64,000 nucleotides of DNA from Papaver somniferum (GCF_003573695.1 NC_039359.1:94609275-94673274), one strand, 5' to 3'; positions 36,170 to 49,432 are shown, counted from the stretch's first letter. Notes: generated by a model from the letters alone, not told the origin. Numbers and translations are program-made.

Positions 36170-37857
36170 CCTAGCATTTTTAGGGGCCACCCAAAAGGAA
36201 TTAGGGGCCAACAATAAGACAAAATAGGGTCACCTAAACCTAAATGAAAGCTAGCCCTTATCTCGTATATTTCGTAATGGCAAAATTGCCCTTCCACAAT
36301 CGGTAGTTAATACTACAATCGGTAGTTTAATTACAATCGGTAGTAAAGTGTTTTTTTAACCTCCGAATATACTCAATTTTCGAATTTTAGTACTACTATA
36401 TTCGGTAGTAAATTTAACTTCCGAATGTATATTGACCCCAAAATGAGATTTTTCCAAAATTCTAAGATTTTCAAACTTTGGTACTACCATAATCGGTAGT
36501 AAATTGTATTAATTTGACCTTCAAATATACTCGATCTTCGAATTTTAGTACTACCATAATCGGTAGTGAATTTAACTTCCGAATGTATATTGGCCTCAAA
36601 ATGAGATTTCGCGAAAATCCTAAAATTTTCAAACTTTGGTACTATCATAATCGGTAGTAAAGTGTATTACTTTAACCTCCGAATATACTCAATTTTCGAA
36701 TTTTGGTACTACCATAATCGGTAGTAAATTTAACTTCCGAATGTATATTGGCCCAAAAATGAGATTTCGCGAAAATCCTAAAATTTTCAAACTTTGGTAC
36801 TATCATAATCGGTAGTAAAGTGTATTACTTTAACCTCCGAATATACTCAATTTTTGAAATTTTGGTACTACCATAATCGGTACTAAATTTAACTTCCGAA
36901 TATATATATTGGCCCCAAAATGAGATTCTGCCAAAATCCTAAAATTTTCAAACTTTGGTACTATCATAATCGGTAGTAAAGTGTATTACTTTAACCTTCG
37001 AATATACTCAATTTTCGAATTTTGGTACTACCATAATCGGTAGTAAATTTAACTTTTGAATATATATTGGCCATAAAATGTGATTTTGCCAAAATCCTAA
37101 AATTTTCGAACTTTCGTGCTACCATAATCGGTAGTAAAGTGTGTTACTTTAACCTCCGAATATCTACCGATTGTGTTCATGGCCCAAAATTCAAATTTTT
37201 AAAACTTAACAAAATTTCGAAATTATCTACTTTCACAATCGGTAGTTAATGGTGTTCATTATCTACCGGTTGTGCGTAACTTTTAGTACAGAAAAATTAA
37301 ATTTTTTGAATCGAAAATAATCGGTAAGTAAAGTAGATTATTATCTACCGATTATGTTTCTGCTACTACAAATCCAAGAACATCAACCATAATCGGTAGC
37401 TAAAGTAGATTATTGTCTATCGATTATGTTTCTGCTAGTGTAAATGCAAGAAAATTTTCGGATCAAAATTTTGATTTCAAGTAATCAAATCCTAATTTTG
37501 AATCACAACTACTATCATCTATTCGTTTTGTTTGTTTAACTCTTTTTTTTTATGTTCTAAATTTCAACTTTAAGGTTAATTGAATTTTGAGTTTTAATTT
37601 TAAACAATCAATCAAAACATTTGTTTGATCGACGATCTTTGTTTTCAATCAAAACTAAAATGATGAAAAAAAATCCCATGGGTAGAAAAGAGAAGAAGAA
37701 AAGGAATGATACGAGGGACATATGTATTGATTTAGTATAAAGGTAAAGGGTAATATAGACACTTTACTATTTTTAAGACACCCCTTAACCATCTTCAATG
37801 GATGGGAATAAAAAGGTGGCCCCTAATTCCTTTTGAGTGGCCCCTAAAAATGCTAGG
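36170..37857. mobile_element. Non-autonomous Mutator-like element with internal repeats
   Basis: Terminal inverted repeats of about 41 bases: cctagcatttttaggggcca on the left, with its reverse complement tggcccctaaaaatgctagg at the right end (37838-37857). The left flank ends ctttttta and the right flank starts cttttttta, compatible with a 9-base target duplication that slipped by one T. Length is 1688 bp with no coding capacity. The interior (36290-37440) is built of repeats carrying cggtagt palindromes. A terminal-repeat length of 40 or more bases and a 9-base duplication fit the Mutator superfamily. Confidence 0.7.
36297..37440. repeat. Tandem array with recurring CGGTAGT palindromes
   Basis: Units of about 158 bases, five copies (marks cctccgaatatactc near 36360, 36520, 36677, 36834 and 36994). 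Each unit carries two copies of actaccataatcggtagt, whose arms actacc/ggtagt are inverted. About 14 direct cggtagt-type motifs are followed by four in the opposite direction (ctaccgattatg type, near 37164, 37262, 37346 and 37427). Confidence 0.85.
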
Positions 37858-38490
37858 CTTTTTTTACCATGAAAGCAACATTTACGGTATAATGAATACT
37901 CTCCGTACTAACAAAGTGATGCTTTCACTTTTTCGATTTTTGACCTAATTTTAGGAAAAAACGAAAAGATTACAAGTTCGTATTTGGAGACTAATTGTTT
38001 TTAGGAATCAAAAATTATGTTCAAACTTGAACATTCATTTTGTCTAGTTTACGAATGAATAGTCTAGATACAGTCCATAGAAAACGATTTTCCTAAACTT
38101 TGGTCAATTAAAAGATGATATTCAATGATTAACTGATGTTATTTTTAATTTACAGTAGCTATAGGAATGTGATAGATGTTGAACATCTTTTGAACTACCC
38201 TAGTGAGAAAATGATGAAGTTATAATATCGAAGAAGAAATTATTTAGTTAGTAAAAAATGCTGCTAATAGTGATTAGAATGATCATGAACCAGATGATAA
38301 TAGTTTTATACTAGATGTGGTTGCGAAAGAAGCTCTTCAAGAAATAGTCACCATGAAAGAAAAAAAATACTTGCTAGAAGAATTTCCCCCTGTGAGTTGT
38401 CATTCGCTGCAAGGAAAAAGAATAACAAACAAGACAACCTTTACTAGAAAAAGGTTGACAAAGTCTTAAATTTTACGTGCCAACCTTTGT
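37858..38490. other. Intergenic, no gene seen
   Basis: No domain or clear element end is visible. Confidence 0.4.
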
Positions 38491-38499
38491 AGGGTTTAG

Positions 38500-40329
38500 A
38501 TCTTCCAATATTTGGATTAACAAGTTAACCAGATCAAGTCAAACAGAACTACCATATTCAGATACTGAAGAGTACCACCAAATGATAGCTTTCCTTTCTA
38601 AATACAGCTAGCAACAACAAGTCTATCAAAAGAAAACTAGATCTAATCGGATCCCAGCCGATCAAGTTTGTACACGAAGCAGATCACAAGGATACGAAAC
38701 CAATAAGGAAAATCTTCTCGTCTTCAAATCTTTAATAGTCTTTTGTACATGCACAATAACAAACTTGATTCCAACTTATAATCAACCACACACAAAACGA
38801 ATTCTGTTAAAAATGGATGATCACAAGTCAACATAAGATCTAAAAACTGATTCTCTTGATCTAGTTTGAATGACCTTATGTCATAAGAGAAGGCTCTCAA
38901 AAATAATCAAACTAGGTGCAATCAAGAGTTAACAACCGTTACTCAATCAAATCAATAATCTAAAACTAAAATAATAATGCAGATTTTAGTTTCCTGCCAA
39001 TAGTAGTAGTAGACACTTCTTGATCCCAAAGAAGTCTTTAAGCTAGCGGACGTAAGAGATTTCTCCTAATTAGGTTGTGTTCCTCTCCAAAATAGTATTA
39101 CAAGTAATATTATTAGTCGGCTACAACAATGACTACGAAACGAAGTGCCTGCCTTGAGACAAGTTTGTGAGAAGAACAAACTTTACTATTTATAGACCAA
39201 TGTAGTTTGGACACTAAGGAATTTCCATTACCGAAAATATTCTTAAGATATGCAATAAAACACCTAAATTTTGTTTTGTCTAATTCCAAACAATATCCAA
39301 CTGTACAACCGAAATTTCTATTGGACAACTCAATATTAGCTAGCACTTAATTAATATATCTTTCTAGAGATACGTTTTGCTTGCTGATGAAATAAAAACA
39401 TATTCATTCGAATATCTTAAAAAGATTCTCAAACATTTTCGGTTTGGGATATCACCTTGAGTATCAAGGAATATCTTTGAACAATTAATAAATAAGATTT
39501 CATTTCATTTTCAAATTACTCATTACGTCGACATATCGAGCTTTCCTATTTTGAAAACCCAATTTCCAAATCACACAAACCTTAAAGTGTACGTGACTTA
39601 CTGAAATCAGTTTTGCCTATTAGGGTCGGTTCTACCTTGACTCCCAACATAGGTTAGGATCAGTTCTACCTTGACTCCCAATATAGGTAGGGATCGGTTC
39701 TAATTTGACTCCCGACATAAGTTAGGTTCGATTCTACCTTGATTCCCTATATAGCTTAGGATCGGTCCAACCTTAAGATCTTCAGTGAAAACCGGACCTT
39801 TAACCCTCTTGATTTATTTCAACTACGAAACAAGTTCGTAAGTCTACTTCCTTAAACTCATGTAATTAAACATAGTTTTCTAGGTATGAAATCAAACCTA
39901 TTTTCACTATACAATCTAATAAAAAGTTATAAAATATTGATGTCACAATTACAAAGTTCAAAAGATAAGCATTATACTTCGTAATTCAATATACCAATAT
40001 ATAGCATTCATAACTATTGATATATTATTCCTTGACACTTTGATCACAAAATGTTGATCAAGACTCTTATACTAGAGTTTCATGTATATAACTTGGCATG
40101 CTATATTTTCAATCTAAAAATGATTGAAAGCTTACAATATAGAAATGAAAACAAGTCAAGTCACGTATTACTAACCTCAAGTGGAAAGATGATGTCATCA
40201 TTGATGTTGATACGTCTTCGGAAACTTCAGGTCTTCAGAGTAGTACTTGTAAGTCTCAACATTTCTAGATTTCTTACTCTAACCTAACAAAGTTGACTAT
40301 AGTAATCTAATCAAGCGACTTATACGTTT
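38500..40329 (-). mobile_element. Truncated copia-type LTR, relative of the 7.0-9.8 kb copy
   Basis: Segments align with 7.9-9.75 kb: gatctagtttgaatgacctt and 'aaactaggtgcaatcaa' near 38860-38930, 'gttgactatagtaatctaat' near 40290, and repeats of 'ggatcggttc...ttgactccc' (39600-39780) matching the 'ggatcggttccca' repeats at 8.9-9.07 kb. The right side stops at 40329, where another LTR begins, so its TGTTAGAGC start is missing. No coding capacity is seen. Confidence 0.55.
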
Positions 40330-40756
40330 TGATACCGCAATCGCACGACGTCTAACTAGTAGACAACAACAACTACAGTTCGAACCCATAGGGAGCAGTG
40401 GAAATATCGAACTAATATTCTTTATTGACTAACCATAAATGATGTTTTGGGTATTTTTAAAATTAAGAATTTAAAAGAATAAAATTAAAAATAATTACTT
40501 AAACGCAACGAGAAAGAGTTGGTAACCAGGGTCTACGGTATCCAGCATTATTTCTATTCAGTAATGAAAAGAATACATAATTATGTATTTGTATTTATAT
40601 CTTTCTTCTATTGCAACACCTATTATTGGTATGATTTTATCTAATTTAACTTGCATCTCCTACAAAAGCCTTAAAACAATATTATTAGGCAAATAACGAG
40701 TACTAGTTAATGTAATTATGGGTATAATTGTGTCGCAATAACGTGCTTATCAAATT
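40330..40756 (-). mobile_element. Athila-like Ty3/gypsy LTR (427 bp) with polypurine tract
   Basis: On the minus strand it begins TGATAAGCACGTTATTGCG and ends GATTGCGGTATCA, so it has TG...CA ends. Directly before the start the minus strand reads TAAGTGTGGGGGAATT, a polypurine tract. The combination GTGTGGGGGAATT plus TGATAAGCACG is typical of Athila-type elements, so this is a 3' LTR with internal sequence to its right. It abuts the truncated LTR at 40329. Confidence 0.65.
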
Positions 40757-42480
40757 CCCCCACACTTACATTTTTCTTTTCCTCGAGTAAACCAGAAAAA
40801 ATATCCGCTCCACAACGGATAAATATCATGCAAATTTTTTATACCCGCTCAACAGCTGGATAAAAATCAATTTTTTTATATTTTATTATTAATTATTTTT
40901 CAGTGAAATTTAATTGAGAATTCCTAACGAAAATGAATACCTACAAAAATCTAAATGCTTAACCACTCCCTCACACTTAAACATAATATTGTCCTTAAAG
41001 CGATTGAGTGATCCAATGTCAAAAATAAGATGAGAAATTCATAATATGTAATATGCAACAAGCAGACAAATAAAAGATAGGAAAGAAAACAAACCTGATG
41101 GGTTTACTCCCATGAAGAAATTCTTTTTGTATCCCTGCATGCGCACGCAAAGAATCTCAAACAGGATGTTGATACACCAAAGTAAGCTGCCAAGCATATA
41201 TATAAAGTCTGAAAAGTTGGGGATTAATCCAATAAATTAGATCAGCTGCAAATATGAACCTGCAAACACTAGAAACCTCCAAAAAATGTGTAAATTCATT
41301 CCCAATAGAAAACTATAAGTGATACTCAAATAATGTATGGCAGGGATAAGTAAATCACTCCTATAAGAGTTCAAGTTGTTTGACAGTTTCCATTCGCGGA
41401 GCATGCTTTAAATCAGCTGAAATACATTCGGTCGACACATTATCTTCACAAAAATTAGAGGAAGCAATATATTGAAAATATAAAAAGGTATATCAAATTA
41501 TCAGACTCAGTATAATGGTTTAAACCTATATCTAGTGGTTCAAGTTTATGAACCTATATCTAGTGGTTCAAGTAACTCCTAAATTTGGTTATAAGTCGAC
41601 GAAAATAACTTCCTTTGTTGAATTACCTTGATTAACCATTGGAGGACACAATGCATTGGCAATGTCAACAAGCATAGGATCTTCAGAGTCAGCAAAATGA
41701 GATACGCAAACAGATACAGGTTCAAATTCATCGGTGCAAGTTATCTGACCAGTATCAAATAACATATCCACATAAGCATTCATAAAATCATTATATGGAC
41801 CAGCGAAGAGAAGCTTAATGGAGCAACAATATCATTAATAATTGACCCATTATTATCTGCAACTAAGTGACTTATTGGAATATCACTATTCAAATGACTA
41901 TAATGTATTTCATTATGAACCTCTACTGTATCTAAGTCGTTATCCTTAACAATTTCCAACAGATGTCTTTTTGGTTTTTTTCGTAACTGAATTTCTTCTC
42001 TAGACCTTTACAAGTCTGCTGCGGGGGGATAAAAGACTGCAATAGATATTAAGAAGCACCATGAAATTAATTCAAATTCTTAAAAAGAGAACCCACACTG
42101 AGAAATTAGCATAGAAATATACCCAATCTCTTTTTCCATTGACTCGCTGCCTCCTTTATATAAACCAACCTTCCGTGAACTCGTGTCGACACAATTTGGC
42201 TAGGTTGTCATCTGCCTCGACAAAATTGTGATATTTGGACAATTTTTTTTTTATTGTTCACAGTGTTGATTACTTGATTTAACCTGAACACTATTATCAC
42301 ATGCACAAGGAGCAATATAATTCTTAGGGCCACTTGGTTAGTGAATTGGTTAGATAATGATGGAGATATATTAAGTATGAAAGAAAAACATACAGATGAA
42401 GAGATTTTACTACAAAATATTTGCAAGATATTTAAAGGGTTAATTTACCAAAGAGGTTTAAGGTTTAGACATTTATAGGT
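40757..42480 (-). other. Non-coding or decayed internal sequence of the Athila-like element
   Basis: Runs on from the polypurine tract. The only notable open stretch is 41589-41783 (minus; ITCTDEFEPVSVCVSHFADS, then EDPMLVDIANALCPP), which has the look of a polyprotein fragment but no motif I can name. The short phrase 'aacctatatctagtggttca' occurs twice (about 41524 and 41551). No env-like or pol domain is seen. Confidence 0.4.
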
Positions 42481-42539
42481 TTTAGAAATAAGACTTAAGT
42501 GAATTACTAGTGATAGAATTCAAGATGGAGGAGACTTTC

Positions 42540-43220
42540 AAGATGATGAAGATTCAGTGGATATTTTAGGAGGAGACTTTTCTGTCAAGAAGTGTTATGA
42601 AGCCCGAATTCAGGATGGAGGTGTTTGTGAATTTGAAAAGTATTTATGGAGAAAAGGCATCCCACCTAAAGTTAGTTTTATCCTTTGGGCTAACTTTCAT
42701 GATTCCCTTCCTACTTTGAGTATGTTAAGTCACAGAAATATTATTGTGCAGAGTGTGTTGTTTAGTATTTGTAAGAAGGAAGAGAAAACTGCTGATCATG
42801 TGTTTCTTCACTGTGAGTTGGCTCATAAGGTTTGTTCTCATTTTATTAAAGCTCTAAAAATTGATTGGGTTTATCTGGATCTGTTTTGTCTCACTTTCAA
42901 GCCTGGAGTGGTCTAGATCTTCAAGGGAGACGTAAAGAGGTGAATAAGAAGCTGAATTATGTTGTTCTTTGGCACTTGCGGAATGAGATAAATATTAGAG
43001 CTTTTGGTGGAAGGGGGAGGACGGATGAAGAGAAGTTTTTTTGGTTATCGAGCAGACTCTAATTTTGTAGTTCTTTGATGAAGATGTGTTTAAAGATTAT
43101 GATGTAAATCAGATTATTTTTAACTGGGAGATTATTCTGCATATCTAACTGTGTGTAGACTTGTCTCTTGGTTTTGTACAATTTTTCATCTTTCATATAA
43201 CCTTCTTTTAAAGAAAAAAC
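42540..43220 (+). mobile_element. LINE C-terminal fragment with zf-RVT domain
   Basis: The plus strand encodes LWRKGIPPKVSFILWANFHD, then SLPTLSMLSHRNI, then EEKTADHVFLHCELAHKVC. This is the zinc-binding (zf-RVT) domain that follows reverse transcriptase in plant L1-like LINEs. After a frame change the sequence continues as LNYVVLWHLRNEINIRAFGG, the usual 'W.IW..RN...F' linker (42950-43030). The 3' part is short and ends near ttaaagaaaaaac at 43210. It is 5'-truncated and frameshifted. Confidence 0.8.
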
Positions 43221-43588
43221 TAGTGATAATTAATAGAATAAAAGTTAGTAACAATTAGTTGTTAAAGATATTTTTTCAAATCAAAACCGTTAGAAGATCT
43301 CTTGCCAATCAAAACTCCTCAATAACTACACTGAATTATCATTATTGAGTCCAACTTTGTGCAGTCCGGTTCAACCCTTCATGGGTTTGCTAGATTTTCT
43401 TCAACCGTCACATATTATTCTCAATTCTTTTTAATTTTAATTTCTTTAAAAAATAAAAAGTGTATCGGGAATTATTAATCCTATTATTTTGCACATCTCT
43501 CTATAACTCCATTGTCAATTCCTCTTATTCTCTTTTTCTCGTTGTTCCATATAATTTTACAAAATAATAGAAGTAGTAAGTGAAAAGC

Positions 43589-45804
43589 TGGGGGTACTAC
43601 AACCACACCCAATATTTCGATTAACAATCTGTATGGACAAACTCTAATATACTTATAAGAGAATCAACTAGACTCAATCTTAATAAAGTATATCAAAGAG
43701 TTATATCTCTCTTTCTCGATTCAATTCTTACTCAATCAAATAGAAATCTGCGAGCCTAATTAAATACAAGAGAAATCACTTGAACGGTACCAAAAACCAA
43801 TGTTCAAGTATCAATCAATGTAAATCAACAACTAAAGGTTGGATATTCTAATTGATTGATTCAAACGCACAACCTGTGATATTTCAATTATATAAAAAAT
43901 ATAATGCGGAAAAGAAATAACACAGACACCAGAAGTTTTGTTAACGAGGAAACCGCAAATGCAGAAAAACCCTGGGACCTAGTCCAGATTGAACACACAT
44001 TGTATTAAGCCGCTACAGACACTAGCCTACTACAAACTAACTTCTGGACTGTAGTTGAACCCAAATCAATCTCACACTGATCCAAGATACAGTTGCGCTC
44101 CTTACGTCTCCGATCCCAGCAGGATACTACACACTTGATTCCCTTAGCTGATCTCACCCACAACTAAGAGTTGCTACGACCCAAAGTTGAAGACTTTAAT
44201 AAACAAATTTTTATCACACAGAAAAGTCTACGATAATAGATAAATCTGTCTCCCACAGAAATACCTACGAGTTTTGTTTCGTCTTTTGATAAATCAAGGT
44301 GAATAGGAACCAATTGGTAAACCAGACTTATATTCCCGAAGAACAGCTCAGTATTATCAATCACCTCACAATAATCTTAATCAACACAATGAAAGAAGAT
44401 ATTGTGGAATCACAAACGATGAGACGAAGATGTTTGTGATTATTTTTATATCTTGCCTATCGGAGATATCAATCTCAAGCCAATCGTTATGATTGTACTC
44501 AATACGATAGAAACAACAAGATCAGATCACACAACTACAAGAAAGTAGTATCGGTATGACTTCACAATCCAATGAAGTCTTCAAATCGTTAACCTACAGG
44601 GTCTCGAGAAGAAACCTAAGGTTAAAGGAGAATCGACTCTAGCTTATACAACTAGTATCACACAGGAGGGGTGGGGATTAGGTTTCCCAGTTGCTAGAGT
44701 TCTCCCTTTTATAGTCTTTCAAATTAGGGGTTGCAATTAATGTTAGCTTAGTAACAAAGCATTCAATATTCACCGATAGATGAAAACCTGGTTATCCATA
44801 TGAGCACTTTCATATCAACCATATTCTTATTTACCATAACTAGTTCAAATGACTCAAATGAACTAGTTAGAGAGTTGTTCAATTGCTTAGATCTTATAGA
44901 AGTATACAAGACACAATCGAAGCAAAAACGATTTGATTCACTCGAATCGATTCATGAACTTTATAGCCACGGTTTGCAAACTTGCATTCCTTAGTTTATA
45001 CAAGTATAAGTTCACGAATAATCGTTTTTAGAAAATAACCAACCTAAGTACGCGGACTAGGTACATCGACTTAAGTACCCGGAATAAGTTTGTAAATGGT
45101 TTACAAACTCCAGCAGATTTTCTCGGGAAGAGAACCTCCGATAGTTCGCGAACTGGGTTCGCGGACTCTGTTCCGGTTTTCCCGATCAACAAAGTACGCA
45201 TACTTTGGTTCAAGGAATAAGGACTTATACATATACGTGTTACCGCAAAATGCTTATATCCAACAATGGTTATATAATCTAAACTCTCATTTCAATTATT
45301 CAAACATTATTAGAGGATGTTATATAGTTGTTGTTCACAAACTATTTTTCGTCAAAGCCATTTTCAAGTAATTGAAACATAATATGACTTTCGTCACTAA
45401 GTAAAGATGAACTTGTCCAAAGAGAAATCTTACCAACACATATTTCAAGAAATAGATAAGCGAGATAAACTCAGCTCGAAATAGCAAATGTGTATAATCA
45501 AAATCTATATAACAAAACGATTTTTATCTCAAGATAGGAGATAAAGTAGATAGACTTTTGAGTGATAGATAAGTTCAAGTCTCCACATACCTTTTAGTCG
45601 ATGAAGTTCCACCAGTTCCTTAAGTAGTTCTTCGTCTTGTATGATGATCGCCATGGAGTTCTTGAGCTCAACTACACTTTTTATCCTAGTCCGAGACTTA
45701 GCTACAGTAGACTAGAAATCAAGACTTATAGTTTTGATCACTAACATTGAAAAACATGCTTGAGATAGCAACGCATGCGAGTTCGACAGAGCAGTGCTCT
45801 AACA
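43589..45804 (-). mobile_element. Copia-type solo LTR (2.2 kb)
   Basis: On the plus strand it runs from tgggggtactacaaccacac to gagcagtgctctaaca, so the minus strand reads TGTTAGAGCACTG...CCCCCA. It aligns along most of its length with the LTR at 56249-58605, including ttgttaacgaggaaaccgca near 43941 and 'acacatatttcaagaaatag' near 45440. No internal region is attached on either side, hence a solo LTR. The 5-base flanks (aaagc and gtagg) do not match, so an exact target duplication is not shown. Confidence 0.7.
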
Positions 45805-47004
45805 GTAGGTAAACCAAAAAAGTGAAAAAGAAGATTTCCAAATAATTATAAATCTCTTGAGAAAGGAGTGAAAAAATCTTATGAATTAATTTAGTGTAAC
45901 CCATGTAAACCATCAGAGAAAAAAAAGATAGTTAATACATGCGGTTTGCCTATTGTTCCCTAAAGAAGTATGTGATATGATATTCGATTATTTTCCTCAG
46001 TTTTTGGCATTCCCTTTTGTGGATCAATATTATTGTTAGATTAAACATTAAAGGTGATCAAATGTGCAGGTCGAAGAAGGTTTTATTTCATCATTTCTCG
46101 CGATAACAAATTATAACTGACATTTTTCTCACTGAGTATTCCCCTTGATATTTCATGTGTTATTAAGAACTGAAAATTGTTGGTACGTAGCCATGTATCC
46201 GTTGTTCAAATGACATAAACTCGCTTAACATATATGGGTTTTATTCCAAAAGAACCATATCACTTCCATATTGTTTAGTTCTGGTGAAGCAAGTATATTT
46301 AAAACACACACACTAAAACACTAAAACATAAAAGCGCAGTGTAAAATTGGAGCGCCAATTATGTATTGGATCATTCCATTCCCAGACCATTGTTCAGTTT
46401 TTTATTTTGCAGGCGTCATAATTTTCCTATGCCAACCTTGGCTTGAATGGACGGTAATTGTTATCGATGGATTTTGCTACAATCAACGATGTTTGTTCTT
46501 TCAATCCGTACACTAAATCCTTTTTTTTTTCTTCATATAGTTATTATAAAAAACTCATAATTAAACTTTTTATGGATTGTTTATAATATCATTCCAACCT
46601 TTGCTTCTCTTCATTCCCAAATTCAGTTATCTTATAGAAAAGTTCTTCTTTCGATTCAGGATTTTCTGCCAATTTATAATCAAATTCAGGATTCACAATA
46701 TTAATCTTCTATTTCACAATTTTATTCATCATATGAGGAACCCAATTTATTATCAAATTATACTCCAATCATCATCGCTGCTTTCTTCACATTTCACTAA
46801 TCTCATTGTTGCATAACTCATGTTCCCATATTATTTGGTATTGTTGGCTGATTAAATTATATAAAAAATAAAAAATATTCATAAACTAGTTTATTTATTT
46901 ATCTCCATAGTTGTATCTTCATAAGCTTGAACATCACTATTTTTTTAAGCTGAAAATGCAATCAAATATATTCAATAACATGTTTTAGTAAACCAAGAGA
47001 TGAA
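45805..47004. other. AT-rich intergenic, no gene seen
   Basis: Only low-complexity AT-rich sequence; the open frames here are Phe/Ile-rich and not convincing. Confidence 0.4.
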
Positions 47005-47598
47005 TTAGCAAATGACAAATACATCTAGGTCATTTTTCCAGAACATGCTTGATCTCTTACCAATAAACTTGAAAATCTCTTTATCTCCAACCTCATCGAA
47101 ATTTCGGTCTAAATCCAGCCGCATTATAAATTCCTTCAAATCTTCATTGAATCCGAGAACCAGGTCATAGGGCTTGAAATCAGTCTCACTAAGGGATGTG
47201 TAGTCTGCTGTCTGGTAAAACGTAGTCGAACCAGTGGATACGTCAAAGTGAACTCGAACAACTACTAGATTTTTTTGTGGCTCACTATTATACTCTCCAC
47301 ATTGTACTTCTAATTCTCCACACTCAATCTGTTTAATGATCTCGAAGCTTAAAATATCGTGCAAATCCTCCTCACGAGACATAAGACTTTGTTTAGGAAT
47401 ATAAATAGCGTCCAACATAACCGTGACATGCCATATTGGTTTCACTGAAGGGAATTTTAGGATTTCTTTTTCTAATCTTCTAGAGCCATCATCTTCACAC
47501 GTTTGCACTCGAGATTCCGCAACCACGGCGGTTCCCCCAACAATCTTCATCTTCTCATGTTTGGAAGTATAATACACCGTCTTCTTGAGTAACTCCAC
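47005..47598 (-). CDS. Hypothetical protein, 197 residues
   Basis: A single uninterrupted frame from ATG to stop. The protein is soluble-looking, with balanced composition and no membrane segment. It has alternating strand-like stretches (PIWHVTVMLDAIYIP, KNLVVVRVHFDV) and an acidic/basic tail (LDRNFDEVGDKEIFKFIGK). I do not recognise a family. It could be an intact lineage-specific gene, one exon of a larger gene, or a transposon-captured fragment. Surroundings are AT-rich and give no help. Its length and composition in a 30-35% GC context make a chance ORF unlikely. Confidence 0.45.
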   Translation of the reverse strand: MELLKKTVYYTSKHEKMKIVGGTAVVAESRVQTCEDDGSRRLEKEILKFPSVKPIWHVTVMLDAIYIPKQSLMSREEDLHDILSFEIIKQIECGELEVQCGEYNSEPQKNLVVVRVHFDVSTGSTTFYQTADYTSLSETDFKPYDLVLGFNEDLKEFIMRLDLDRNFDEVGDKEIFKFIGKRSSMFWKNDLDVFVIC

Positions 47599-49240
47599 GA
47601 TTTCAGTTTTTGTTTAAGCTTGAACATCACTAGTTATATGTGATTGATGATGCCATCGTGTTTGTATGTTGTGCAAGAGATAAACAATTTCTAAAAAGAT
47701 CATTGATATGTAGAAATTGAACTTTCTCCTGATATTCTTTTGTATGAAATCCTATAATTAAGACATTCGTCTTCATTGTTATTAAGAAGAGAGGAGAAAG
47801 AAAAAGTGACAATTGGGCACTAGAGATACGTGCGAAGTAATAAGATTAGTAATTACTGGTATAGTTTTTAGTTTTTTAAAGAAATTAAAATTAAAAAGAA
47901 TTGATAATAATACGCAGGGCTGGATAAGATCTAGCAAACCAGGAAGGGACAAATGTGCGCCTCGGTTAAAATGTGATGCACGAAGTCGAACTCTAGATTT
48001 TAACCATCAAAGTGCCTATCAAAAAGGAAAAAAAATACATAAAAGGTTTTTTTGAATACAATGAACGGGGACCGTAAATCATCTCCATGCATAAAACATT
48101 GGATAAAAAAATCTTTTATTACTGCAATTCTTAAGTAAATAAATTACTTAACATGTACAAAAATAACTTTGTATCTAAATTCGTATGCAAGATTAAGATG
48201 CAGTTAAATAATTTATCTCTATGAATGCTCATCATTTAAAATGTTAAGAGTAAGATGAATATTGGTCACTATTTCTTCATGTTCATAACCTGAGAGCTCA
48301 ATGACATATACACACTTAATTATAAAATACGACTGAAATGGGGAATTAGACAATACCACATTTGTCACTAAGACGAGTTTTATTTTTTTAGTACTAATAA
48401 ATTTCTTGGCACAACTTTTTATATAATTTGTATTGATAAAAGATAGTGTACTTTGGTAAAATGAGCAAACCTCATTGGCATATAAGCAAATACGATAATA
48501 AATCTTATCTTATGGTTGGGATTGAGACGATAATAAGACATATATTTTGTCTATAAATATCCTTAAGAATCATTTTATATTTTGGGTCCTTTACAATCCA
48601 TAACAATCTAAAATAAATTGAATACCTTGAATATTTGTAGAATCTAAACAATCCGTTTTTAATATCTTGGATATTTTATGGTTCCATAAAATTCTTAATG
48701 GAGTACTTAAGAGTTTTGGGGAGCTTTAATTACCTTATACATTTTTTTTTATCGTGGCTTGCTCCTAGATAACTGATTTCTAAAAATGTTATGAATATCC
48801 AGGTTCAAGATCTCTTGAGTAAGTTGTTTACCCGGTGGATTACAAATGAGAACACATAAAGAACAAGTATCCAAAATTGTAAGAATTTGAAAGTTGTGAG
48901 GCAAACATACCAGAGATGATCAAACAAGGTAATTCAAGAAGCAAATTTAATTCAAATGCGACGGAAGAAAATATTTTTCTAAGATTAAAACATGATTATC
49001 TGTCACGAAAGAGAATAAAGAAATTTTCTTCGACGACTATTGAGCATGAATTCGATCATTTCCAATACACTCTCTGGAAAAGGAAAATTCTTCATTTGGT
49101 CATTTTTTTCTTTTATATATAAATTTTTTTCTAAATCATCTCAAACACACCATTAATAGATTATGACGGATGGAATCGATTATTTTTTAGTAGGCTTAGA
49201 GTATACAATGATGCTATGCTTATACAAGTAACTTTTGGCA
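47599..49240. other. Intergenic, no gene seen
   Basis: No domain, RNA gene or clear repeat is visible; AT-rich with short open frames only. Confidence 0.4.
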
Positions 49241-49242
49241 TT

Positions 49243-49432
49243 TGACTTGAACCAAAAGCTTGATTTTCAACATCTTCAAAAGAATGACCAGGATCTGATC
49301 TATATATTGTGCACCAATATTGCTAAAACATATTGTTGAAGTATTTGTAGTTTTCATATAGAGTTCTTCATGAATCTAATATATGAGCGAAAGATGTATT
49401 GTCTAGTACTTGTACAACTATATAGGTACCAA
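49243..49432 (-). pseudogene. Decayed non-specific phospholipase C fragment (second copy)
   Basis: Aligns with 54424-54625: shared 'caaaagaatgacca.gatctg', 'attgtgcaccaatattgcta' and 'ctaatatatga.cgaaagat'. On the minus strand it reads TIVVQVLDNTSFAHILDS where the other copy has TIVVLV...ENRSFDHILD. It is the more eroded copy, and it lies 5.2 kb away in the same orientation. Confidence 0.5.
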
